Notes under the pieces: generated by a model | The model's database searches: none | Seen by the model: the letters and a program-made list of their open reading frames with translations, nothing else | Told to the model about the DNA's origin: nothing | Position numbers and translations under genes: made by a program | Source: an uncultured Bacteroidota bacterium | Lineage (GTDB): Bacteria > Bacteroidota > Bacteroidia > Chitinophagales > Chitinophagaceae | Direction: 5' to 3' | Length of the DNA: 51,330 nt | NCBI GenBank assembly: GCA_903877645.1 | Contig: CAIRES010000045.1 | Coordinates: forward strand, 1-51,330 | Shown here: in pieces, positions 42,265 through 51,330 of the stretch | Position numbering within the stretch: the first letter of the stretch is position 1 | Layout of the letters: the number at the start of each line of letters is the position of its first letter

Positions 42265-45200
42265 TTAAACGTTATCCTTCTTTTGTTCTGTGCCCTTATC
42301 TGTGTTATCGTTCTCCTTCTTGCCATGCTCCTCTTCATGCAGGTCGCGTGATTTCTGAATATCAAATTCCAGCTCAGGGTCAATATTTTCTGCTTCTACC
42401 TTTTTGGCTTTCTCCATTAGTTGATCGTGATGGGCCTGCAGGTAAGCCAGTTTATCTTTGCCATAGGAGAAACGGGTGATGATCACAAAGAGTACCGGTA
42501 CAATAAATATAGCGAGGGTGGAGGCCGCTATCATCCCACCCAATACAGTGAAGCCGATAGTACGGCGCGCCACCGCACCCGCACCTGTAGCCAATACCAG
42601 CGGAAGCACCCCGAGGATAAATGCGAGGGAGGTCATAACGATAGGCCGAAGACGTAATCGAACTGCTTCCAGTGTAGATGCGATCAGCTCTTCGCCCAGA
42701 TCGACACGCACCTTGGCAAACTCCACGATCAGTATCGCGTTCTTGGCTGCAAGGCCTATCAGCGTAATGAGCCCGATCTGCGCATAGACATTGTTGGTGA
42801 GACCGGGCACAAAGATGAGCGTAAGGATGGCACCGAATGCACCAATAGGTACTGCCAGCATTACAGAGAAAGGCACCGACCAGCTTTCATACAATGCTGC
42901 AAGGAAGAGAAAAACGAAGGTGATAGAGAACAGGAAGATATAAATGGTTGCCGATCCGGCTTTTATCTCTTCATAACTCATGCCTGAGAACTCAATAGCA
43001 TATCCCTGTGGCAGCACTTTTGCGGCTACATCTTTCAGCGCGTCCATAGCTTCGCCATTGCTGTAGCCATCAGCAGCCGCGCCATCAACCTCGGCAGTAC
43101 GGAAGATATTAATATGAGAGATAAGCGGCGCAGCCTCTGTGGGGCTATAGCTGATGAGTGTACCCAGCGGCACCATATCGCCGCCCTGATTGCGTACATA
43201 ATACTTATTCATGTCCGTGATCACAGAGCGGAAAGCAGTATCCGCCTGCACTACCACATGAAACGTACGATTGTAAGTGGTAAAATCATTGATGTACAGG
43301 CTACCCATAAACGCCTGAATAGTGGTAAAAACATCTCCTATATTTACCCCGAGCTTCTCACACTTTTCCCGATCTACTGTCAGTTTGTAATTAGGTGTGC
43401 TGGCTGTGAAAAAACTAAATGCCTTAGTAACTGCAGGGCGCTTATTTGCCTCATCTACAAATTGTTTCACCACTTTTTCGAATGCATGTACATCATCATT
43501 GGTATTGCGCTGCTCTATCTGCATAGAGAAGCCTACGGTAGCTCCGAGGCCGGGGATAGGAGACGGCTGTATCACCTCCACATTGGCATTTTTAATGCCG
43601 GCATCGGCAATGCGCTTTTGCATCACACCGATAATACCCGGCACCTGCTCGCTGGATTTGCTGCGTTCATCCCAGGGCTTCAACTGGCAATAGATAGTGC
43701 CGCTATTAGAGTTTACGGCATTATTGACCACATTCAGGCCTGAAAGCGCTGCATAGTGTGCTACACCGGGCGTCTCTCCCACAACCTTCATGATCCGGGA
43801 CATTACCTCCACCGACTGTGCAGTAGAGGATGCCGGGGGTAACTGGAAAGTGATGTATAGGTTGCCATCATCTTCGGATGGAATAAACCCAGATGATTTG
43901 TGCTGGAACAAAAAGTAAGCGGCCACACAAATACATACCAGCAATACAACCACGTACTTTGCACCCTTTATACTCTTCTTAACCCCATTAGTATAGTTCT
44001 CAGTTATTTTATCGAACCATTCATTGAACCTGATGAAGATCTTATCAAGGCCTCTTGCTTTCTTTTTTTCGGGTGAAGGTTTCAAAAGCAAAGTACAGAG
44101 CGCAGGCGTAAGCGATAAGGCGATGAACGCAGAAATAATAACGGATATAGCAATAGTGATGGCAAACTGCTGGTACAAGCGGCCAACGATGCCCGGGATA
44201 AAGCCCACAGGTACAAACACTGCTGCCAATATGAGTGCTATTGCTACCACAGGAGCAGATATATCCTTCATGGCCAGGTAAGTGGCTTCCTTAGCCGAAA
44301 TGTGCTGCGTATCGATATAGTGCTGCACAGCCTCTACCACTATAATAGCATCATCTACCACTATACCGATAGCGAGTACAAAGCCGAACATAGTGAGGGT
44401 ATTAATGGTGAAGCCTAATGGAATAAAGAAGCAGAATGTGCCCAGTATAGACACAGGTATAGCCAATACAGGGATCAGCGTAGACCGCCAGTTTTGAAGG
44501 AAGAGGAATACGACTACCGCTACCAGCCCGAGCGTGAGCAACAGCGTATGCACCACATCATTCATCGACACCTTTACCACTGTCACTGATTCAAAAGGCA
44601 CTTCGTAGTCCACATCGGCAGGGAAAGACTGTTTGAGTTTAGCCAGTTCGTCGTAGACTCCCTTAGCAGTTTCCAGCGCATTGCTGCCGGGAGCCTGGTA
44701 TATCTGGAGATAGGAGGCGCGTTTGCCATCCACAAAAGAATTGCTGGAGAAAGTAAACTTGCCCAGTTCTACCCTTGCCACATCTTTGAGGTACACTAAT
44801 TCACCGGTAGCAGGAATGGTCTTTAAAATAATATTTTCAAACTCAGATACTTTGCTCAACCGGCCGTTGACAAGGATGCCCAGCTCAAAGGTTTGTGTGC
44901 TTGCCTGCGGTGGCACACCTGCGGAGCCCGCTGCCACCTGTACATTTTGCGCGTTCAGTGCCGCGATCACATCAGCAGGAGTAAGGCTGTAAGCGGCCAT
45001 CTTAGCCGGATTCATCCAGATGCGCATACTGAAATCATCTGTGAACCTATTGATGCTGCCTACACCCGGCACACGCAGCAGGGCATCCTGCACAAATATG
45101 TTGGTATAGTTATCGAGGAAGGTAATGTTATGCGTATTCCGGGGCGCAAACACCGCCACCATCATCAGCATACTGGGATTGATGGCGCGTACTGTAAGCC

Positions 45201-45579
45201 CCAGCCGACTCACTACCACGGGCAGCAACGGCGTAGCAATGCTCACCCTGTTTTGCACATCCAGCGCAGCCACATCAATATTCGTACCGATGTTGAACGT
45301 TACGTTCATAGACATCTGGCCATTGTTGGTACTGTTGCTCTGCATGTATTCCATGCCGGGCGTGCCGTTCACTTGTTCTTCTACGGGGGTGGCAACGGTT
45401 TGCTCTACCGTTTGCGCATCGGCCCCGGTGAACTGGCCATTGACCTGAACGATGGGTGGGGTAATATCGGGATACTGATCAATAGGCAGGTTGAAAATAC
45501 ATATCGTACCCGTAAGCACCAATACAATGGATATTACGATTGCTGTTACCGGCCTTTTGATAAATGTATTCGCGATCAT
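42265..45579 (-). CDS. RND efflux permease, HAE1 family (copy 1)
   Basis: This 1104-residue AcrB-type permease has GIVVDDAIIVVEAV in helix 4, GTPGMEYMQSNSTNNG in the porter domain, and a charged tail (DPELEFDIQKSRDLHEEEHG). It is very similar to the downstream gene throughout, so the two are a tandem duplication that has diverged mostly in the periplasmic loops. It lies 24 bases after the adaptor gene. Confidence 0.95.
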   Translation of the reverse strand: MIANTFIKRPVTAIVISIVLVLTGTICIFNLPIDQYPDITPPIVQVNGQFTGADAQTVEQTVATPVEEQVNGTPGMEYMQSNSTNNGQMSMNVTFNIGTNIDVAALDVQNRVSIATPLLPVVVSRLGLTVRAINPSMLMMVAVFAPRNTHNITFLDNYTNIFVQDALLRVPGVGSINRFTDDFSMRIWMNPAKMAAYSLTPADVIAALNAQNVQVAAGSAGVPPQASTQTFELGILVNGRLSKVSEFENIILKTIPATGELVYLKDVARVELGKFTFSSNSFVDGKRASYLQIYQAPGSNALETAKGVYDELAKLKQSFPADVDYEVPFESVTVVKVSMNDVVHTLLLTLGLVAVVVFLFLQNWRSTLIPVLAIPVSILGTFCFFIPLGFTINTLTMFGFVLAIGIVVDDAIIVVEAVQHYIDTQHISAKEATYLAMKDISAPVVAIALILAAVFVPVGFIPGIVGRLYQQFAITIAISVIISAFIALSLTPALCTLLLKPSPEKKKARGLDKIFIRFNEWFDKITENYTNGVKKSIKGAKYVVVLLVCICVAAYFLFQHKSSGFIPSEDDGNLYITFQLPPASSTAQSVEVMSRIMKVVGETPGVAHYAALSGLNVVNNAVNSNSGTIYCQLKPWDERSKSSEQVPGIIGVMQKRIADAGIKNANVEVIQPSPIPGLGATVGFSMQIEQRNTNDDVHAFEKVVKQFVDEANKRPAVTKAFSFFTASTPNYKLTVDREKCEKLGVNIGDVFTTIQAFMGSLYINDFTTYNRTFHVVVQADTAFRSVITDMNKYYVRNQGGDMVPLGTLISYSPTEAAPLISHINIFRTAEVDGAAADGYSNGEAMDALKDVAAKVLPQGYAIEFSGMSYEEIKAGSATIYIFLFSITFVFLFLAALYESWSVPFSVMLAVPIGAFGAILTLIFVPGLTNNVYAQIGLITLIGLAAKNAILIVEFAKVRVDLGEELIASTLEAVRLRLRPIVMTSLAFILGVLPLVLATGAGAVARRTIGFTVLGGMIAASTLAIFIVPVLFVIITRFSYGKDKLAYLQAHHDQLMEKAKKVEAENIDPELEFDIQKSRDLHEEEHGKKENDNTDKGTEQKKDNV

Positions 45580-45603
45580 GATAATAAACTAAGCAACTAT
45601 ATC

Positions 45604-46809
45604 TTATTTTCCTTTTCCCTGCGCAGCCGGGCCCATAGCATTTGCTGTAGTTATCGGCGAGCCATCATGTAGTTTTTGCACGCCATCAATAACTATGCTG
45701 TCGCCTGTTTTTAGGCCGGTCTTCACGATCACTTTATCCGCAATTGTCTGGCCAAGCGTCACTTTCACCTGTACAACATGCAATGAAGGCGTTTGAGACT
45801 GCCCCTCCTTTTGCTTTCCGGCAGCATCTGCCGAAGCGATCAGCGTGTCTTTTGCTACATAAACAAAGTACTCGCCCATCTGCTCCACCGTAGCTTTGTA
45901 CGGGATCACCAGTTGCATAGCAGTATCGTCGTTGTGTACACGTATCATACAGCTCATGCCCGACCTCAGCAAAAAAACAGGGTTCGGGAATTTCAGGCGC
46001 ACCTTGATGGTACCCGTCTGTGGGTCCACGCCCCTGTCTATGACATATATCTCCCCCAATTGGCCGTACAGCGTATTATCAGGCATCATCAGGGTGATCA
46101 ATGAATCAACAGGATTATGGCGCTGCTTCTGTAGCTGTATGAAGCGGGGTATCTGCTTTTCATTGATCACTATGTCTGCCGCCATGGGATTGTTGGTGGA
46201 AATGGTATTGAGTATTGTACTGCCAATAGTCACAGTATTGCCCAGCTTCACCTGCGAAATACCGATCGTGCCATCAAATGGCGCGCGGATCACTGAATAG
46301 TCAAGGTCGGTCTTAGCCCTTGCCAGCGTTTGCTTTGCGGATGTAATGGAGTCCTTTGCCATTTGCAAAGAAGTAAGCGCATGGTCTAGTAGCTGCTTGG
46401 CTACGGCATCATGTTTATCGAGGTATATGTAGCGGTCTGCGTCTTTCTGCGCCCTGTCGAGGTTGGAGTATGCAGAGCGCAAACCTGCCTCAGCCTGCGC
46501 ATAGGTAGCCCTGTACTTAGCATCATCGATCGTGTACAGCTTCTGGCCTTTTTTTACCAACTGGCCTTCGGAAAAGAATATGCCGGTCACATATCCTTCC
46601 ACTTCGGGATGTATATCCACCTGCATCATCGCCACCACTGTAGCCGGGTACTGATCGTAATAACTGACGTGCTGAAGCTGCACCGCATACAGATTTACCG
46701 GTACGGGTACATTTGCAGGATTTGGCTCCTCTTTCTTTTTGCCACCACAGGCAAATAGGAAAAGGCTGCAGGCCATTACCAGGGCAATTTTGAAATAAAA
46801 CCTGTTCAT
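45604..46809 (-). CDS. RND periplasmic adaptor (membrane-fusion lipoprotein)
   Basis: This 401-residue protein has a lipoprotein signal (LFLFAC, cysteine about 21). PEVEGYVTGIFFSEGQLVKKGQKLYTID is the first lipoyl half-motif, a helical hairpin follows (about 95-160), and the second half-motif is VIRAPFDGTIGISQVKLGNTV. The beta-barrel and membrane-proximal domains follow. It links the permeases to the TolC channel. Confidence 0.93.
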   Translation of the reverse strand: MNRFYFKIALVMACSLFLFACGGKKKEEPNPANVPVPVNLYAVQLQHVSYYDQYPATVVAMMQVDIHPEVEGYVTGIFFSEGQLVKKGQKLYTIDDAKYRATYAQAEAGLRSAYSNLDRAQKDADRYIYLDKHDAVAKQLLDHALTSLQMAKDSITSAKQTLARAKTDLDYSVIRAPFDGTIGISQVKLGNTVTIGSTILNTISTNNPMAADIVINEKQIPRFIQLQKQRHNPVDSLITLMMPDNTLYGQLGEIYVIDRGVDPQTGTIKVRLKFPNPVFLLRSGMSCMIRVHNDDTAMQLVIPYKATVEQMGEYFVYVAKDTLIASADAAGKQKEGQSQTPSLHVVQVKVTLGQTIADKVIVKTGLKTGDSIVIDGVQKLHDGSPITTANAMGPAAQGKGK

Positions 46810-46825
46810 GCTCAGTTTTTTGGTT

Positions 46826-48304
46826 TTAATATGCTACAGGAATATCTCCCATTGATTTTTCAAGATCGATCTTGCTCTCCAGCACCTGGAACAGGGCGTT
46901 GAGATAACTTACCTCGGCCGTTTTCAGATCATTCTCTGCAATGATCACATCCAGGTATGCTTTGATCCCTTCCCTGTACTGTAGCCGCACAATGTTATAC
47001 ACCTCCCGCGCCAGCCGCACATTTTCGCTCTGTGTTTGCAGAAAGTATATGTTGCTTTTGTAGTTGGACATTGATTGCTTGTAGTCTGAATAAATAGCCA
47101 TCTCAAGATTTACCTCGTCCCAGTCTATGCGCTCCTGCAGCAATTTTGATTTATGAATGTTCTCTATCCTGCGAAGGCCGGTAAAAAGCGGGATATTGAG
47201 CTGCAACCCCCACAAAGAATATGGGTAGGCTGTGCCATAGAGATCAGAGAAATGATTGTTCTCAAACTCGTAGTTGTAGTCATAAAAAGCAGATACCGAC
47301 GGCAGAAAGCCGAGGTTGTAATAGGCTGTGGTCTCCTTCTGTATCCTTTTTTGTGTTTGTAACTGCTGGTATTCAATTCGTTTTTCAAACTGCAGGGTAA
47401 CAAGCGTATCTACATAGATATTCTGCATCATCTCCGTAGTGTCAAACTGGATGGCAAACTTCTTGTCAGGCCTGTAGCCCATATACTGTTTGAGCACAGC
47501 AAATTTTGCCTGCACTGTTTCTCTTGATGTCTTTAGCTGTGATAAAGTATTATTGAGTGCAATGACGGCCTGCATATAATCCACCTTATCCACAATGCCA
47601 CTGACGTATTGGTGGTAGGCATCCGATTTATTTTTCTCGAGGCGGGCACTGTCTTCTGCGAACGCGTAGATCTGCTCTACCGATAGCAGCATATCATAAA
47701 AAGCTTTGCTCACCTGTGATACCAGCGTTATCTTAACATTGGTGATATTCTGCTGCGCAGCCAGTGTATTGAGCTTTGCAGCACGAACAGCAAGTAGCAC
47801 ATCGGTGTTGAAAATGGTTTGTGTGGCAGAAATGGATGGAATAGAAGTGTAGTACGCATTGTTTTGTGTGACCTGGCCGGTAGAAGGGCTAATAACAGGA
47901 GTGCCCTGGATATAATTGGTGAATGTAGCAGCCCCGTTCACCTGCGGCAGCCACGAGGATAGCGTTATACCATTATTCAAATGGGCTACACGCTCGTCGA
48001 TAAAGGACTGATTCAGGGCGGGTTGATGTTTCAGGGCGTATTTCAGGCAATCATTAAGTGTAAAGATGTCTGTAAAGATGTCGCTACCCTGGTCATTATT
48101 AGAAATATCTGCAGCCTCGTTGCTGATCCTGAATTTTTGTGGGCCTCGTTTTACGTTATTATTACCTGGTGCCTGAAGGCTGTCTTCGTCTATCAGGGTA
48201 TTACCTGTAGTAAGGCTGGCACTGTCGCGAACAGCAAACTGCGCTAGTGCATGCAAAGAAAAAATAAGCAGGAAGCATGTGAATAAAACCTGACGGTGGA
48301 GCAT
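46826..48304 (-). CDS. TolC-family outer-membrane efflux channel
   Basis: This 492-residue protein has a signal peptide (VLFTCFLLIFSLHALAQ). It has two repeats of long helices and strands typical of OEP proteins (LNDCLKYALKHQPALNQ; ALNNTLSQLKTSRETVQAKFAVLKQ; YLDVIIAENDLKTAEVSYLNALFQVL). It is the first gene of the operon tolC - adaptor - permease - permease, 16 bases before the adaptor gene. Confidence 0.92.
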   Translation of the reverse strand: MLHRQVLFTCFLLIFSLHALAQFAVRDSASLTTGNTLIDEDSLQAPGNNNVKRGPQKFRISNEAADISNNDQGSDIFTDIFTLNDCLKYALKHQPALNQSFIDERVAHLNNGITLSSWLPQVNGAATFTNYIQGTPVISPSTGQVTQNNAYYTSIPSISATQTIFNTDVLLAVRAAKLNTLAAQQNITNVKITLVSQVSKAFYDMLLSVEQIYAFAEDSARLEKNKSDAYHQYVSGIVDKVDYMQAVIALNNTLSQLKTSRETVQAKFAVLKQYMGYRPDKKFAIQFDTTEMMQNIYVDTLVTLQFEKRIEYQQLQTQKRIQKETTAYYNLGFLPSVSAFYDYNYEFENNHFSDLYGTAYPYSLWGLQLNIPLFTGLRRIENIHKSKLLQERIDWDEVNLEMAIYSDYKQSMSNYKSNIYFLQTQSENVRLAREVYNIVRLQYREGIKAYLDVIIAENDLKTAEVSYLNALFQVLESKIDLEKSMGDIPVAY

Positions 48305-48357
48305 ATTGCCTTTTGCGTTTCTTTTACCGGAAGCTGATCAATGACCTATAGACCCAA

Positions 48358-48379
48358 GATTATAATTGTGATAATAATC
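48358..48379. promoter_or_regulatory. Imperfect palindrome over the efflux operon transcription start
   Basis: GATTAT...ATAATC arms frame a 10-base centre. The site begins 5 bases downstream of the TACCTTTG element, where transcription should start. It could be an operator for a pump repressor, but no regulator gene is in the window. Confidence 0.3.
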
Positions 48380-48383
48380 ATGC

Positions 48384-48391
48384 CAAAGGTA
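48384..48391 (-). promoter_or_regulatory. -7 element (TACCTTTG) of the efflux operon
   Basis: TACCTTTG lies 80 bases before the ATG of the TolC-family gene. TTTTTTGG upstream is a poor -33 match. The leader would be about 70 bases. Confidence 0.55.
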
Positions 48392-48481
48392 GATTCAAAG
48401 CCAGCCAAAAAACGCTATGGCTTTATTCTTTTTATTGATAGCAGGGGGGCAAAAGGCGGATGATATATAAAGCGGTTGAAA

Positions 48482-48694
48482 TCAATATATAGTGCAGGTC
48501 CAAACCTCGCCGGGAACGGTGGTATCGTAGCTGCTGCACATTTTATTGGCATTATCGGAGGTCTGGTTGCCAAGATCCACGTTCTTTACCACGTTATTAT
48601 CGAAGGTGCAATGACAGTGGTATTCCTTCTTGCAGGATACTACAGAAATGACAACTAAAAGCAAGATAACAGCAGTGCGAACAGCCTTTTTCAT
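48482..48694 (-). CDS. Small cysteine-rich lipoprotein
   Basis: This is a 70-residue protein from ATG 48694 (MKKAVRTAVILLLVVISVVSC), with a lipobox cysteine at 21. An ATG at 48706 would add four residues. The mature part (KKEYHCHCTFDNNVVKNVDLGNQ...) has four further cysteines, likely two disulphides. Similar small C-rich lipoproteins are common in this group. The function is unknown. Confidence 0.6.
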   Translation of the reverse strand: MKKAVRTAVILLLVVISVVSCKKEYHCHCTFDNNVVKNVDLGNQTSDNANKMCSSYDTTVPGEVWTCTIY

Positions 48695-48893
48695 CGTTGG
48701 CAACAATTTAAGTTGAAGCGAATTTAGTTTATTTATCTTTTCGGAGTGAAATATTTATTATTTTTTGTTTCAAGATCGAGACCACCCCGGCCCTAAAGGG
48801 AGGTATTATCTTACCTATATCACGTGATTGTAGCGATCTGTAGTATCATAATATCGTGTCAGGAACTTATTTTTACTCTTTAATCTTCAGAAA

Positions 48894-49385
48894 ATGCTCT
48901 TGATAAAGAATGCCACTATAGCTGATATACCGCTGATACGCGACCTTGCAACGCAGATATGGCCACAGAACTATACCCCGATCATAGGCGTAGAGCAGGT
49001 AGCCTATATGCTGGCGCTGTTCTACTCGCCCGAGCAACTGAAGGCGCAGATAAAAGACCACCATACTTTCCTCATTTGTTATGACAATTCCCTGCCGGTG
49101 GCCTTTGCTTCGTATGCAGAAGCGGAGCCGGGAAAATACAAGCTGCACAAGCTATATATTCTCCCCGATCAGCAAGGCAAGGGCATTGGTAAGTTTCTAG
49201 TCCAGCATATTGTTGCTGACCTGAAAAGCCATGGGGCAAGATCGTTGTACCTGAATGTGAACCGGTATAACTCATCCGCAAAGGCATTTTACGAAAAAGT
49301 GGGCTTTAAACAACTGAAGGACGAGGATATACATATAGGTGAGGGGTATTACATGAATGACCATGTGCTGGAAATGGACATATAG
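48894..49385 (+). CDS. GNAT-family N-acetyltransferase
   Basis: This 163-residue protein has the acetyl-CoA-binding P-loop-like motif [15 protein letters not shown] (Q/RxxGxG/A) preceded by strand KLHKLYILP. It ends with [17 protein letters not shown], the standard GNAT C-terminus. The substrate is unknown. Confidence 0.88.
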   Translation: MLLIKNATIADIPLIRDLATQIWPQNYTPIIGVEQVAYMLALFYSPEQLKAQIKDHHTFLICYDNSLPVAFASYAEAEPGKYKLHKLYILPDQQGKGIGKFLVQHIVADLKSHGARSLYLNVNRYNSSAKAFYEKVGFKQLKDEDIHIGEGYYMNDHVLEMDI

Positions 49386-49450
49386 CCAATTTAACCCTTT
49401 CTATAACATTTTGAATAGCGCAAATTCCGTAAATTGCGTTGGAGCTATTT

Positions 49451-51330
49451 ATGAATATAACGAGTAAGAAGGACGCAGGAAATATTGAGGTGCAGGGCGC
49501 ACGGGTGCATAACCTGAAGAACATAGATGTAAACATCCCTAAGAATAAGCTTGTAGTGATAACAGGCATCAGCGGCAGTGGTAAATCTTCGCTGGCATTT
49601 GATACTATTTTTGCAGAAGGGCAACGCAGGTATATGGAAAGCTTTGCGGCCTACGCCCGCCAGTTCATGGGCGACCTGGACCGCCCCGATGTGGATAAAG
49701 TGACGAGGCTTTCCCCGGTCATATCCATAGAGCAAAAAACCACCAACAGGAACCCACGATCTACAGTAGGTACAGTAACGGAAGTGTATGACTTCATGCG
49801 CCTGCTGTATGCCCGTATAGGCGAGGCCTACTCTTACAATACCGGTAAGAAGATGATCAAGTTCAGTGAGGAGGAGATCGTAGCTCATATCAATCAAACG
49901 TTCCAGGGAAAAAAGATAATGATACTGGCGCCGGTGGTGAGGGGCCGTAAAGGACATTACCGCGAGCTGTTTGAACAACTACGCAAGCAAGGCTATCTGA
50001 AGGTGCGTGTGGATGGTGAGGTAACCGACCTCAAGGAACGCATGCAGGTGGACAGGTACAAGATACACGACATAGAGCTGGTGGTAGACCGACTGGCGGT
50101 GCAGCCGGAAGTGCAGGCCCGTATGAGCCAAAGCATACAAAAGGCCATGCAAATGGGCAAGGACCTGATGTTTGTGGCAGATACCGATAAGAACACCATA
50201 GCGCAATACAGCAAGCAACTGATGTGCCTGGACACAGGTATATCTTATGAAGAGCCATCGCCCAATACTTTTTCATTCAACTCGCCATACGGAGCCTGCC
50301 CCAAGTGTAAAGGGCTGGGCAGCGTATACCAGGTGAATATGGCAGAGGTGCTGCCGGATATGGATAAAAGCATTACCGACGGAGGCATAGCGCCGTTGGG
50401 CGGAGAGCGCGATGCATGGGCCTTTCAGCAGGCTACCGTGATCGCTAAGAAGAACAAAATACCGCTTGACAAGCCGCTGAAGGCCATACCACAAAAGCAA
50501 CTGAATATACTGCTCTATGGCAACGAAGAAGGTGTAACCACCTATGTGCAGGATGAACAGGAAACCTACCACGAGGTAGTGGTGCAGCACAACTATGAAG
50601 GTATAGTGAACATGGTGCTGCGCTGGTTCAACGAAACAACATCAGAAGGCGTGCGCACATGGGCCGAGAATTTTATGGAGCTGAACACCTGCCCGGTATG
50701 CAATGGCGCACGACTGAAAAAAGAAAGCCTGCACTTTAAAGTGGATGGCAAGAATATATCTGAGGTGTCGGAGTTTTCTTTGCAGGAGCTGATGGGGTGG
50801 TTTACAAATATTGAAGACCGCCTGAACAACAAGCAAAAAACAATAGCCAAGGACATAGTCAAAGAAATAAGAGACAGGCTGCACTTCCTGCTGGATGTGG
50901 GGCTGCACTACCTGACACTGAACCGGGCGACACGCACACTGAGTGGCGGCGAATCGCAAAGGATACGGCTGGCCACACAGATAGGTTCGCAGCTCACAGG
51001 CATCACCTATATACTGGACGAGCCCAGCATAGGCCTGCACCAGCGCGATAACCAGCGATTGATCAAGGCATTGAAAGACCTGAGGAATGGCGGGAACTCT
51101 GTGCTGGTAGTGGAGCACGATAAAGACATCATGCTGGCAGCAGACCACCTGATAGATATAGGGCCGGCGGCAGGTATGCATGGCGGCCGTATAGTGAGCG
51201 AAGGCACACCTGCTGAAGTATTAAAACAGAATACTACCACAGCAAAATACCTCAATGGCCAACTAAAAATAGAAGTGCCCGGAGAAAGACGGCAGGGCAA
51301 CGGAAAAAAATTAACCATAGAAGGGGCAAC
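49451..51330 (+). CDS. uvrA: Excinuclease ABC subunit A (3' end cut by window)
   Basis: The frame is open from ATG 49451 to the window end, about 626 codons or two-thirds of UvrA. It shows the first Walker A (GISGSGKSS, about 39-47), the UvrB-binding region opening with [14 protein letters not shown], zinc-module cysteines ([21 protein letters not shown]), the first ABC signature ([15 protein letters not shown], about 495-509) and Walker B ([16 protein letters not shown]). The second ATPase module lies beyond the window. UvrA recognises helix-distorting DNA damage in nucleotide excision repair. A weak TAAATTG element lies 21 bases before the ATG. Confidence 0.95.
   Translation, partial: MNITSKKDAGNIEVQGARVHNLKNIDVNIPKNKLVVITGISGSGKSSLAFDTIFAEGQRRYMESFAAYARQFMGDLDRPDVDKVTRLSPVISIEQKTTNRNPRSTVGTVTEVYDFMRLLYARIGEAYSYNTGKKMIKFSEEEIVAHINQTFQGKKIMILAPVVRGRKGHYRELFEQLRKQGYLKVRVDGEVTDLKERMQVDRYKIHDIELVVDRLAVQPEVQARMSQSIQKAMQMGKDLMFVADTDKNTIAQYSKQLMCLDTGISYEEPSPNTFSFNSPYGACPKCKGLGSVYQVNMAEVLPDMDKSITDGGIAPLGGERDAWAFQQATVIAKKNKIPLDKPLKAIPQKQLNILLYGNEEGVTTYVQDEQETYHEVVVQHNYEGIVNMVLRWFNETTSEGVRTWAENFMELNTCPVCNGARLKKESLHFKVDGKNISEVSEFSLQELMGWFTNIEDRLNNKQKTIAKDIVKEIRDRLHFLLDVGLHYLTLNRATRTLSGGESQRIRLATQIGSQLTGITYILDEPSIGLHQRDNQRLIKALKDLRNGGNSVLVVEHDKDIMLAADHLIDIGPAAGMHGGRIVSEGTPAEVLKQNTTTAKYLNGQLKIEVPGERRQGNGKKLTIEGA

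Noticed and set aside
49445-51318. Minus-strand frames at the window end
   Set aside because: They are antisense to uvrA, whose plus-strand frame is open throughout and carries all family motifs.

Overview
The window looks like a chromosomal piece of a Bacteroidota bacterium, most likely from the Chitinophagaceae/Sphingobacteriia side. The signs are TAnnTTTG-type -7 promoter elements close to start codons, almost no Shine-Dalgarno sites, Bacteroidota-type families (DUF2807 head-GIN protein, paired heme-copper oxidase subunit III genes, HAE1-type RND pumps with C-terminal charged tails, OmpH/Skp pairs, DUF2252, DUF2147), and many dispersed hairpin repeats in gene-poor spacers. The assignment is from gene content only.

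Layout: 1-2658 carries a flavin-dependent (UDP-galactopyranose-mutase-like) oxidoreductase and a GT14-like glycosyltransferase, both plus strand. 2659-3281 is a repeat-rich spacer. 3282-7079 is an AT-rich DNA modification island: a MutY/EndoIII-fold glycosylase with the tyrosine of G:T mismatch glycosylases, a putative PD-(D/E)XK endonuclease, and, convergent, a C5-cytosine methyltransferase with an N-terminal arm-type DNA-binding domain borrowed from tyrosine recombinases. 7080-8316 is 1.2 kb of stacked hairpin and tandem repeats. 8317-9234 is an HTH protein with a low-complexity tail. 9593-10116 is a ParE/RelE-type toxin-antitoxin pair lying exactly between the 3' end of map and a second, displaced copy of the map 3' end.

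10123-23024 (minus strand) is the complete S10-spc ribosomal protein cluster from rpsJ to rplO, then secY and map. Its spacers contain internal terminator-like hairpins, one internal promoter-like site and copies of a dispersed AGCTGATGTGATGATTAGCTGA repeat. 23383-26217 holds a lipoprotein gene and a convergent CHASE/PAS sensor gene that appear to have been fused tail to tail by a deletion, which removed the sensor's kinase domain. 26426-29637 has an outer-membrane protein, an esterase, a DUF2252 protein and a DUF2147 protein. 29659-35053 is a respiratory block (minus strand): ctaB, two subunit III genes, subunit IV, SCO1, DUF420/CtaM-like, a small CxxC membrane protein and a DUF2807 lipoprotein. 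35161-38829 holds a heptose-phosphate kinase-like gene, an amino acid permease and two OmpH/Skp chaperone genes, plausibly one unit.

38948-48304 is an RND efflux operon (TolC - adaptor - permease - permease) with two tandem paralogous permeases. The window ends with a small lipoprotein, a GNAT acetyltransferase and the 5' two-thirds of uvrA.

The most interesting parts are the restriction/modification/repair island with an arm-domain methyltransferase, and the toxin-antitoxin cassette framed by an 88-bp repeat of the map 3' end whose three differences are all synonymous.
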